A program made the translations under genes and the position numbers. The notes beneath the pieces are model-generated. The model was given only the letters and a program-made list of their open reading frames with translations. It searched no databases and was not told the DNA's origin. Below are positions 24,341 through 31,557 of a DNA stretch of 64,000 bases, piece after piece. The DNA lies in the NCBI RefSeq assembly GCF_000219215.1, contig NC_015723.1, positions 1,364,001-1,428,000 of the forward strand. The letters run 5' to 3'. Numbering within the stretch: position 1 is the stretch's first letter; each line of letters starts with the position of its first letter. This DNA comes from Cupriavidus necator N-1 (GTDB lineage: Bacteria > Pseudomonadota > Gammaproteobacteria > Burkholderiales > Burkholderiaceae).

Positions 24341-25888
24341 ATGAACCCCAACCTTGCGCAAATGCTCGTTCGCACGGCCCGCGCCTATCCCGATCAGGCA
24401 GCGCTCTATCTCGGCACCGAGCTGCTATGTACCTTCGGGCAACTCGCCGACCGCGTGGCACGCTGCGCCTGCGGCCTGCGTGACTGGCTCGGCCTGCAGG
24501 CCGGGGACCGGGTCGCGTTGGTCATGAAGAACTGCCCGCAGTACGTCGAGCTTTTGTACGGCATCTGGCATGCCGGCCTGTGTGCCGTGCCGATCAACGC
24601 CAGGCTGCATCCGCGCGAAATCCAGGGCATCCTGCAGGACAGCGGCGCCCGCCTCAGCTTCTCCGCCGACGCCCAAGCAGTGTCTGGCGCCCGGACCATC
24701 GTGGTCGGTTCCACCGACTACCATGCCCTGTTTGCGGCACATGGCATTCCGGTCACCGATGTGTCCGAAGACGCCCTCGCCTGGCTGTTCTACACCAGCG
24801 GCACGACCGGCAAGCCCAAAGGGGTCATGCTCTCGCACCGCAATCTAGGCGCCATGTCGCGCGCCTATGCCAGCGCGGTCACCCGCATCCTTCCAGGCGA
24901 CAGCCTGATTCACGCTGCGCCAATGTCCCATGGGTCGGGACTCTACGTGGTCCCCCACATGGCCGAAGGTGCGAGTCAGGTGATTCCACCTTCAGGCGGC
25001 TTCGACGTCGCCGAACTGGCGGGCCTCGTCGCCGCACACCAGCGCCCGAGCTTCTTCGCTGCGCCGACCATGCTCAACCGCCTGGTCGAATACACACGCC
25101 GGACCCGGGCCGACCTCTCCAATCTCAAGGTCGTAGTCTGTGGCGGTGCGCCCCTCTATGTGGAGGACGAGCTCGCCGCAATCGAATGCCTGGGCCCCCG
25201 CATCGCGCAGATCTACGGCCAGGGCGAAAGTCCGATGACCATCACCGCCCAGTCGTCCCACGAAATCGGCCGCGCCTACGCCGTCGGCGACCTCAAGGCG
25301 CTGGCTTCGGTCGGGCGGACCCTGCCCGGCGTGGAGATTCGCATCGCCGATGCCGGGGACCGTGCGCTCCCGGTGGGGGAAGTCGGTGAAGTCCTGGTGC
25401 GCGGGCCCACCGTGATGCAAGGCTATTGGAACAACCCGGAGGCCAGTGTGGCGACGCTGCGCAATGGCTGGCTGCATACCGGCGATGTCGGGTGCGTGGA
25501 CGAGCAGGGGCAGCTCACGCTGAAGGACCGCAGCAAGGACACGATTATCAGCGGTGGCTCCAACATCTACCCGCGCGAGGTGGAGGACGCCCTGCTCGCC
25601 CATGCCGCGGTGGCTGAAGTCTCCGTGCTCGGCCGCAGGCATCCCGTCTGGGGAGAGGAAGTGGTGGCCGTCGTCGTGCTCAAGGCCGGGATGCGGATGA
25701 CCCAGTCCGAACTGGATCAGTGGTGCCTGCACCGGATCGCCAGATTCAAGCGGCCGAAAGCCTATCTGTTCGTCAATGCGTTGCCGAAGAACAGCAACGG
25801 CAAGGTACTCAAGACCGCGCTACGGGAGCTGTTGGCCCAAGGTGGCGAACAGGCGAATGCTAGGACCTGGCGCTGGCAGCTTGCGTAG
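24341..25888 (+). CDS. AMP-forming acyl-CoA ligase, probably acetoacetyl-CoA synthetase
   Basis: 515 residues. All ANL-superfamily motifs are present: the P-loop FYTSGTTGKPKGVM near residue 148, YGQGESPM, GWLHTGDVG, the hinge region KDRSKDTI and the C-terminal Lys motif KNSNGKVLK. An ATG with GGGAGGCAGC stands 68 bp after acxC, separated by a hairpin. Acetone carboxylase releases free acetoacetate, which needs a CoA ligase or transferase to enter metabolism. Its position therefore suggests an acetoacetate-CoA ligase (inference); by sequence alone it could be any short- or medium-chain acyl-CoA ligase. Confidence 0.8.
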   Translation: MNPNLAQMLVRTARAYPDQAALYLGTELLCTFGQLADRVARCACGLRDWLGLQAGDRVALVMKNCPQYVELLYGIWHAGLCAVPINARLHPREIQGILQDSGARLSFSADAQAVSGARTIVVGSTDYHALFAAHGIPVTDVSEDALAWLFYTSGTTGKPKGVMLSHRNLGAMSRAYASAVTRILPGDSLIHAAPMSHGSGLYVVPHMAEGASQVIPPSGGFDVAELAGLVAAHQRPSFFAAPTMLNRLVEYTRRTRADLSNLKVVVCGGAPLYVEDELAAIECLGPRIAQIYGQGESPMTITAQSSHEIGRAYAVGDLKALASVGRTLPGVEIRIADAGDRALPVGEVGEVLVRGPTVMQGYWNNPEASVATLRNGWLHTGDVGCVDEQGQLTLKDRSKDTIISGGSNIYPREVEDALLAHAAVAEVSVLGRRHPVWGEEVVAVVVLKAGMRMTQSELDQWCLHRIARFKRPKAYLFVNALPKNSNGKVLKTALRELLAQGGEQANARTWRWQLA

Positions 25889-26002
25889 GCCGAGACTTAC
25901 AACTCTGTCATCAAGCAGCAATGCATCGGTTGGCATCGGATACATAGACTGCTGTGCACGGCGCGACGATCCGCGCGCCGCATGGATCAGCCGGAGAGTG
26001 TC

Positions 26003-26218
26003 ATGATGCCTACCCGCCGAATCCTCATTGCCGCCCTGCTGCTCACCGTACTGGGCTCCGCAGCGCCTTTTGCCTCAGCGGCTGTCGATCCCGCCAACGA
26101 TGCCAACGGGACCACCGCCGACCAGGTCCACCGCCAGCGCGACCCCTTCACGGACGGCGCCGACAACAGCGCACGCGATCCCTACCTCGATGGCGCCCAC
26201 CTGCCTGCGCAGGCCTGA
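26003..26218 (+). CDS. Small exported hypothetical protein
   Basis: 71 residues from ATG 26003 (GGAGA five bases upstream); ATG 26006 is next, and an upstream in-frame ATG at 25982 would bury the signal peptide. The N-terminus has MPTRR, a hydrophobic core (ILIAALLLTVLG) and a likely signal peptidase I site after FASA. The mature part is about 45 residues, Asp/Asn-rich, with a degenerate repeat (DPFTDGADNSARDPYLDGAH). Function is unknown; a periplasmic location is predicted. It stands between the ligase and a run of gene remnants. Confidence 0.6.
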   Translation: MMPTRRILIAALLLTVLGSAAPFASAAVDPANDANGTTADQVHRQRDPFTDGADNSARDPYLDGAHLPAQA

Positions 26219-26219
26219 G

Positions 26220-26417
26220 TCATTGGCCCGGCTCCGCGCGGCCCGGAAAGACCAGCCGGAAGCAGGTCACCTGCCCCGGTGTCAATTCCGCCTGCGCGGT
26301 GCCATGGTGCCGGTCCATGATGGTCTTAACGATGGCGAGCCCGATGCCTGATGACTCGCCGGAGTTGGCCCGGGTGGGGTCCGCACGGAAAAACCGGTCG
26401 AACAGCTTCGGCAAATG
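26220..26417 (-). pseudogene. Sensor histidine kinase C-terminal remnant
   Basis: About 65 codons encode the end of a HATPase_c domain: HLPKLFDRFFRAD (F box), ESSGIGLAIVKTIMDRH (G2 box) and a final GQVTCFRLVFPG strand. This pattern is typical of heavy-metal-type two-component sensors. Everything upstream (sensor, HAMP, His box, N box) is missing. Just before the F box the frame turns into unrelated sequence, marking a junction near 26420. The fragment cannot be a working kinase. Confidence 0.78.
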
Positions 26418-26461
26418 CGTGACAAGGCTGTAATCGTTAGGACCCCGTCTGATGCCCAGTG

Positions 26462-26578
26462 ATGGCATCGTCGCCGGGGCGCGCCGACAACGCCGTCAAA
26501 TACAGAGCCTCATTCATCGGGTTTACCGCGACCGCGCTGTACGGCATGGGAAGAACCGGGGCCGGTCAGGTCACGTAA
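26462..26578 (+). pseudogene. Gram-negative porin fragment
   Basis: In one plus-strand frame, GRADNAVKYRASFIGFTATALYG resembles the paired beta strands after the constriction loop of general porins of Burkholderiaceae, where xxNSVKYxSPxFxGFxxxALYGFG is usual. The frame ends at TAA 26576-26578 after about 38 codons. No signal peptide, N-terminal strands or C-terminal Phe are present. It overlaps the 3' end of the LRAT-like copy 2 by 13 bp. The call rests on one motif and is tentative. Confidence 0.5.
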
Positions 26579-27075
26579 GCGCCGATGCGCCGCATCGGCC
26601 ATGCCGCCGCAAGGCATGCCGCGAACAGACATAACGCGGTCCGAAGGGCTGCGCGCGGGTCGATGAGGCACGCGAGCACCTGTTCGCTACGGCTTTCCCC
26701 ATACAGGCACCAGGCGCAGAAATGCTCGCAGTTGTTGGTCAGCAGCCTGTAGCGATTCTCGCCTAACCGCGAGCGAGCACGCCGCACGGCTTCATGCCTG
26801 ACGTACACCGGATCAGCACTTGGTTCGATCAGGACTTCGAATCCGCCAGCGAAATGCGTGATGCTGATTTCCTCGACGGGGCCGCGACGCAGCGAGCCGG
26901 CAAGTCCGGCGTAATGCACCACTTTGCCGTCGCCTACATAGATGCCATGGTGGCTGTAGCCGCGCCGCGGGGTGACGAGATGGGCACCGAGCGGCGGTTC
27001 TGCGCCGGCATCGAGGGGTCGCTGTGCCACGGCTGCGCTGGCGGTGCGACGTTGGTTGGAGGTTGGCTGGCCCAT
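26566..27075 (-). CDS. LRAT-like (NlpC/P60 superfamily) protein, copy 2
   Basis: 169 residues from ATG 27075; a GTG at 27087 is in frame, and neither has a clear ribosome site. It is a close paralog of the gene at 18310: shared GAHLVT, SHHGIYVG (His42/43), KVVHYAGL (His54), SLRRGPV, NNCEHF (Cys116) and WCLYGES. The putative His-His-Cys catalytic set is intact. Unlike copy 1 it ends in a hydrophobic segment (ALCLFAACLAAAW), a possible C-terminal membrane anchor. Expected activity: acyl transfer or hydrolysis at a thiol, substrate unknown. It is surrounded by pseudogene fragments but appears intact itself. Confidence 0.82.
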   Translation of the reverse strand: MGQPTSNQRRTASAAVAQRPLDAGAEPPLGAHLVTPRRGYSHHGIYVGDGKVVHYAGLAGSLRRGPVEEISITHFAGGFEVLIEPSADPVYVRHEAVRRARSRLGENRYRLLTNNCEHFCAWCLYGESRSEQVLACLIDPRAALRTALCLFAACLAAAWPMRRIGAYVT

Positions 27076-27134
27076 GTTCGAATGCACAAGCGATCAGGTG
27101 AACTTGAGTAAAGCCTATGTCCGGCAACACATTA

Positions 27135-27163
27135 ATAACAATTAAACATTCTTCTACTGTCCA
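27135..27163 (-). promoter_or_regulatory. Candidate sigma-70 promoter of LRAT-like copy 2
   Basis: On the minus strand, TGGACA (27163-27158) and TGTTAT (27140-27135) are separated by 17 bp, with an AT-rich spacer unlike the surrounding DNA. Matches to the consensus are 5/6 and 4/6. The leader to the ATG at 27075 would be about 53 nt. Confidence 0.45.
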
Positions 27164-27303
27164 TAAGTTTTTGTTTATGCCATGCGTCTTGCTACTGAAT
27201 CGGCGAGGGAGTATCAACGGCGCCCTGGTTGCGCGCTGAATCGGACCCTCGTCAGTCGACTTCGCTGTGCGGTTCGGGCGCTTGCGATGCCGGGGGCTGC
27301 TCC

Positions 27304-27725
27304 TCAGGTGCGCGCACGGCGGACCGCGCTGGCCGCCAGTAGCACCGTCAGTCCGACCGCGAACAGCGGCCCCGCCCTGGCTGCAGTGACGGCATGCATG
27401 GCCTCCATCTCCCACGACGCCATCACCCAGGCCACCACGCCGATGGCCAGCCAGCCGTCATCCACGAAAAGCCCCATCACTCGTTTGAAGAGATGAACCA
27501 TTGCCAGCGCAACCACGGCGAAAACGCCGATCAGTGCCAGGATTGCCCAGTCTTCACCCAACCACGACAGGCCGATGCCCTCGCCTGCCCAGAAGGTGCC
27601 GAAAGCCGCGAGCATGACACCGACGCCGAACTTGAGGGCATTCTCCGGAACATTGGCCAGCGGCCGATGCAGCCACACGCCGAGCGCCACCACCGCAAGC
27701 AACGCCAGGCCGGCACCGCCTCGCT
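27304..27725 (-). pseudogene. COG4280 membrane protein, C-terminal remnant
   Basis: The frame encodes ALGVWLHRPLANVPENALKF, GVGVMLAAFGTFWAGEGIG and W.GEDWAILALIG, the second half of an uncharacterised membrane protein family (COG4280). Two or three further hydrophobic stretches and a degenerate tail follow. Upstream of about 27725 the frame loses all resemblance and the first half of the protein is missing. A short piece of what looks like the N-terminus of the same family lies on the opposite strand at the junction. Non-functional remnant. Confidence 0.65.
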
Positions 27726-27757
27726 GGTCGAGTTCGTGGAGGCACTCACCATCGTGC
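27716..27757 (+). pseudogene. COG4280 N-terminal fragment in inverted orientation
   Basis: Fourteen codons on the plus strand read TASLVEFVEALTIV, matching the conserved first helix of COG4280 proteins (family pattern: FVE.VEALTIVLAVG). It overlaps the start of the minus-strand C-terminal fragment of the same family, so the two pieces point in opposite directions. After this the frame changes to unrelated sequence and stops at 27795. Recognition rests on a short motif. Confidence 0.4.
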
Positions 27758-27880
27758 CGCCGTTGCAAAGCTGCATGGCGGCGCCCTTGAACTGACCGAC
27801 AATCACCCGGGGTTGAGGGCAACGCTGGTCCTCTTCTCTTAGAGATCGCACTGGGGGAGGGGCGTGATCTCCCCTGCCGA

Positions 27881-27981
27881 TCACGCAGCGCGTGTCGCGG
27901 CCACTGCCCTGATTTCGACAAAGAGCGACCGCCTGGCCAATGCGGCCACGCCGAGGATGGTCCAGGAAATAGCCTCACTGC
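27881..27981 (-). pseudogene. RidA/YjgF family C-terminal fragment
   Basis: About 33 codons end in AISWTILGVAALARRSLFVE and IRAVA before TGA at 27883-27881. This resembles the last two strands and helix of RidA-type enamine/imine deaminases (xPAWTxVGVxxLAxPxxLVEIEAVA). The rest of the gene is absent: the symporter gene ends 22 bp upstream. Fragment only; assignment tentative. Confidence 0.45.
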
Positions 27982-28002
27982 TACGCTGCCCTGCCCTCAG
28001 GA

Positions 28003-29667
28003 TCAATGCTGACTCGCCCCGGCAGCGCCAATCCCGGTCATCGCACGCACGAACTGCGCACCATAGCGCTGGCGCTCCGTGCTGGCCTGGGTGGAGCGGT
28101 CCAGCACCGACGCCAGCCAGGCGCTGGCGAAGGCCAGCGTCATCGAGAACAGCGCCGGGTTGGCATACGGGAAGATCGCCTTGTCATGATGCAGGATGCC
28201 CACCCAGACCGTCGGGCCCAGCACCAGCAGCGCCACCGCCGACACCAGACCGGCCAGGCTGCCCGCCACCGCGCCGCGCGTGGTCAGGCCTTTCCAGAAC
28301 ATCGACAGGAACAGCACCGGGAAGTTGACCGAGGCCGCGATCGCCAGCACCAGGCCGGACAGGAAGGCGATGTTCTGCTTCTCGAACATCACGCCCAGCA
28401 CCATGGCCAGCACGCCAATCACGAGCGTGGCCGCCTTGGACACCCGGATCTCATCCTTCTCGTTGGCCTGCCCGCGGCGGAACACGTTGGCATAGAGGTC
28501 GTGCGAGACTGCCGAAGCGCCCGACAGGGCCAGGCCCGCCACCACCGCGAGGATGGTCGCGAACGCCACCGCCGAGATAAAGCCCAGGAAGAGATCGCCG
28601 CCGATCGCATGCGACAGGTGCACCGCCACCATATTGCTGCCGCCGATGATCTTGCCGGCCGCGTCGCGGTAGGCCGGATCCGCCCCCACCATCACGATCG
28701 CACCGAAGCCCACCACCAGGATCAACACGTAGAAGTAGCCGATGAAGCCGGTGGCGTAGAGCACGGACTTGCGCGCCTCGCGGGCGTCGGCCACGGTGAA
28801 GAAGCGCATCAGGATGTGCGGCAGGCCCGCGGTGCCGAACATCATGCCCACCCCCAGCGAGATCGCATCGATGGGATTCGACACCAGCCCGCCCGGCGAC
28901 AGGATCGCCAGCCCCTTGTCATGCACCTTCGCCGCGCCGGCGAACATGGCTTCCGGGCTGAAGCCGAAATACGCCAGCACCATCACGGCCATGAAGGTCA
29001 CGCCGCCCAGCAGCAGCGCGGCCTTGATGATCTGCACCCAGGTGGTGGCCAGCATGCCGCCGAACATCACATAGAGCACCATCAGAAGGCCGACGATCAC
29101 CACGGCGGACTCATAGCTGGTGCCGAACAGCAGCTCGATCAGCTTGCCGGCGCCGACCATCTGCGCCACCAGGTACATGATCACCACCGTCAGCGTGCCG
29201 CAGGCGGCGGTGATCCGCACCGGCTTCTGCGCCAGCCGATATGACACCACGTCGGCAAAGGTATAGCGACCAAGGTTGCGCAGCCGTTCGGCGACGATGA
29301 ACAGGATGATCGGCCAGCCGGCCACCACGCCCAGCGCGTAGATCAGCCCGTCATAGCCCTTGTCGAACATCATCGCGGAGATGCCGAGGAAAGAGGCCGC
29401 GGAAACCATGTCGCCGGCAATTGCCAGTCCGTTCTGGAAGCCGCTCAGCCCACCCCCGGCGGCATAGAAGTCGGATGCCGAGCGCGTGCGGCGCGCCGCC
29501 CAGCGGGTAATGCCGAGCGTGAACAGCACGAACAGCAGGAACATCACGATGGCGCTCCAGTTCAGCGGCCGCGGCGCGGCATCGCCCTGGATTGCGGGTG
29601 CCGCCGAGGCGGCCATGCTGGCAAGCCCGAGCAGGGCCGCGCACAGGTAACGGTTGGCGGGCTTCAT
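28003..29667 (-). CDS. Sodium:solute symporter, ActP type (acetate or phenylacetate)
   Basis: 554 residues from ATG 29667 (AGGAG 8 nt upstream). A signal-like N-terminus ([14 protein letters not shown]) is followed by about 13 hydrophobic helices, as in cation/acetate symporter ActP. Family motifs seen: [25 protein letters not shown] (split here as ASDFYAAGG and [11 protein letters not shown]), the sodium-site helix [12 protein letters not shown], and [15 protein letters not shown]. The start overlaps the end of a DUF485 gene by 4 bp, the usual yjcH-actP pairing. Located directly downstream of paaK, it may import phenylacetate, as PaaL does in Pseudomonas (inference); acetate is the default annotation. 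Confidence 0.88.
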   Translation of the reverse strand: MKPANRYLCAALLGLASMAASAAPAIQGDAAPRPLNWSAIVMFLLFVLFTLGITRWAARRTRSASDFYAAGGGLSGFQNGLAIAGDMVSAASFLGISAMMFDKGYDGLIYALGVVAGWPIILFIVAERLRNLGRYTFADVVSYRLAQKPVRITAACGTLTVVIMYLVAQMVGAGKLIELLFGTSYESAVVIVGLLMVLYVMFGGMLATTWVQIIKAALLLGGVTFMAVMVLAYFGFSPEAMFAGAAKVHDKGLAILSPGGLVSNPIDAISLGVGMMFGTAGLPHILMRFFTVADAREARKSVLYATGFIGYFYVLILVVGFGAIVMVGADPAYRDAAGKIIGGSNMVAVHLSHAIGGDLFLGFISAVAFATILAVVAGLALSGASAVSHDLYANVFRRGQANEKDEIRVSKAATLVIGVLAMVLGVMFEKQNIAFLSGLVLAIAASVNFPVLFLSMFWKGLTTRGAVAGSLAGLVSAVALLVLGPTVWVGILHHDKAIFPYANPALFSMTLAFASAWLASVLDRSTQASTERQRYGAQFVRAMTGIGAAGASQH

Positions 29668-29972
29668 GCCTGGCACTCCTTGCGCACGCGTTCGTTGAGC
29701 GGGTCCAGGTCGCGGTTGGCCCGGTACACGTAGATCCCGGTCAGCAGCACAGCCGAGACGATGACGGCCACGCCGACGGGAATTCCCACGGTCATCACAC
29801 CTGCGCCGAGCGGCGTGCCGAGCGTGGCCGGCGAGAACGCCAGCAGCAGGATAAAGCCGAAGTAGATCACCAGCATGACCAGCGTCAGCGACCAGCCCAG
29901 GCGGGTCCGCCCGTTGGTCAGCCGGATGAAATCGGGGTGGTTCTGGATGGTTTCCAGTTGTCGCGCGTCCAT
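29664..29972 (-). CDS. DUF485 inner-membrane protein (YjcH-like)
   Basis: 102 residues with two hydrophobic helices ([18 protein letters not shown] and [21 protein letters not shown]) and a C-terminal Arg/Glu tail ([19 protein letters not shown]), the DUF485 pattern. ATG 29972 has GGAGACCACC upstream. Its stop overlaps the symporter start (ATGA), indicating translational coupling. DUF485 proteins almost always accompany ActP-type symporters; their exact role in transport is not established. Confidence 0.88.
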   Translation of the reverse strand: MDARQLETIQNHPDFIRLTNGRTRLGWSLTLVMLVIYFGFILLLAFSPATLGTPLGAGVMTVGIPVGVAVIVSAVLLTGIYVYRANRDLDPLNERVRKECQA

Positions 29973-30062
29973 GGTGGTCTCCTTTGGCGCAGGGGGCGCG
30001 GCGCCTCTGGGTGAGCGCCATCGTTGGATGAATTGCTGCGGCGTTGAATCTGCCGGCGGTTT

Positions 30063-30094
30063 GCTCCCCTCTCCCGCAGGCGGGAGAGGGGAGC
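30063..30094. repeat. Intergenic palindrome, CTCTCCCGC family
   Basis: Perfect 15-bp arms, GCTCCCCTCTCCCGC and GCGGGAGAGGGGAGC, around a 2-nt spacer. Lies in the 154-bp gap between paaK and the DUF485 gene, so it may partly terminate paa transcription. Related copies are at 51.1-51.4 and 61.5-61.6 kb. Confidence 0.85.
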
Positions 30095-30126
30095 GTTTGC
30101 CACGGGTGTTGGTAGAGGACAGTGCT

Positions 30127-31476
30127 TCAGATCGCCCCGACCGGCTGCTCGTGCGTGACCTTCGGCCGCATATCGAGCACCCGCCGCGCCTTGCCCACAG
30201 TGGTGCGCTCGATGCCGTCCGCATCCACCACCTGCACGCGCGTGGTCACGCCCACGTAGGTCTTGATCTGCGCCTTCAGCTCGCGCTCCAACGTCGCGCG
30301 ATCGTCGGCGCAGAGGGCTGCCGAAGGTCCGGGCCGCGCTTCGACCCGAACTTCCAGCTTGTCCAGGTGGCCGTCGCGGGTCACCACCAGCTGGTACTGC
30401 GGCGCCAGGGCCGGCGTCTTCAGGATTAGCTCCTCGATCTGCGACGGGAACACATTGACGCCGCGGATGATCAGCATGTCGTCCGAGCGGCCGGTGATCT
30501 TGCCGATGCGGCGCATCGAACGCGAGGTGGGCGGCAGCAGGCGCGTCAGGTCGCGCGTGCGGTAGCGGATCACCGGCAGCGCTTCCTTGGTGAGCGAGGT
30601 GAACACCAGTTCGCCCTCTTCGCCATCCGGCAGCACCTCGCCGGTCACCGGATCGATGATCTCGGCGTAGAAGTGGTCTTCCCAGATCACCGGGCCGTCC
30701 TTGCTCTCGATGCATTCGCATGCGACACCCGGCCCCATGACTTCAGACAGTCCGTAGATGTCCACCGCGTCGATACCGGCGCGGGCCTCGATCTCGGCGC
30801 GCATCGCATCCGTCCACGGCTCGGCGCCGAAGATGCCGACCTTGAGCGAGCTTTCCGACGGATCCATGCCCTGGCGCTCCATCTCCTCGATCAGGTTCAG
30901 CATGTACGACGGCGTCACCATGATGATGTTGGGCTGGAACTCGCGGATCAGCTGTACCTGTTTCTCGGTCTGCCCGCCGGACATGGGGATCACCGTGCAG
31001 CCGGCCTTCTCGGCGCCATAGTGGGCACCCAGGCCGCCCGTGAACAGGCCATAGCCATAGCTGACATGGACCAGGTCGCCGGCGCGGCCGCCGGCGGCGC
31101 GGATGGAGCGCGCCACCACGCTGGCCCAGGTATCGATATCCTTCGCGGTATAGCCGACCACGGTCGGCTTGCCCGTGGTGCCGCTCGACGCATGCACGCG
31201 CGCCACCTTCTCGCGCGGCACAGCGAACATGCCGAAGGGATAGTTGTCGCGCAGGTCCTGCTTGGTCAGGAATGGAAACTTCGACAGGTCTGACAGCGAC
31301 TGCAGGTCGTCCGGATGCACCCCGGCCGCATGGAAGGCCTTGCGGTAATGCGGCACGTTGTCGTAGGCATGGCGCACGCTCCATTTCAGCCGTTCCAGCT
31401 GCAGCGCCTGCAGTTCGTCGCGGCTGGCGCGCTCGATCGGCTCCAGCTCGTTGGGGTTGGGGATGCGTTGAACCAT
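30127..31476 (-). CDS. paaK: Phenylacetate-CoA ligase
   Basis: 449 residues. AMP-forming ligase of the PaaK branch: P-loop HASSGTTGKPTVVGYT near residue 95, IYGLSEVMGPGVACEC near 240, RYRTRDLTRLLP and the SDDMLIIRGVNVFPSQIEE core near 330 (quoted in parts). It converts phenylacetate, ATP and CoA to phenylacetyl-CoA, the entry step of the aerobic hybrid pathway. Last catabolic gene of the paa run on the minus strand, 81 bp after paaN. Cytoplasmic. Length and motifs are standard. Confidence 0.94.
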   Translation of the reverse strand: MVQRIPNPNELEPIERASRDELQALQLERLKWSVRHAYDNVPHYRKAFHAAGVHPDDLQSLSDLSKFPFLTKQDLRDNYPFGMFAVPREKVARVHASSGTTGKPTVVGYTAKDIDTWASVVARSIRAAGGRAGDLVHVSYGYGLFTGGLGAHYGAEKAGCTVIPMSGGQTEKQVQLIREFQPNIIMVTPSYMLNLIEEMERQGMDPSESSLKVGIFGAEPWTDAMRAEIEARAGIDAVDIYGLSEVMGPGVACECIESKDGPVIWEDHFYAEIIDPVTGEVLPDGEEGELVFTSLTKEALPVIRYRTRDLTRLLPPTSRSMRRIGKITGRSDDMLIIRGVNVFPSQIEELILKTPALAPQYQLVVTRDGHLDKLEVRVEARPGPSAALCADDRATLERELKAQIKTYVGVTTRVQVVDADGIERTTVGKARRVLDMRPKVTHEQPVGAI

Positions 31477-31557
31477 TGTCTACTCCATCATCGTTATGAT
31501 CGCGCCGCATACGTATTTGGGGGCCGGCGCCGGGTACTGCGACTGCTAGCTAGTACA

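Noticed and set aside
27118..27124. Single TGTCCGG half-site near the promoter of LRAT-like copy 2
   Set aside because: No matching second half (CCGGACA) at 3-bp spacing and no second palindrome 30 bp away; a 7-base match is expected by chance in GC-rich DNA.
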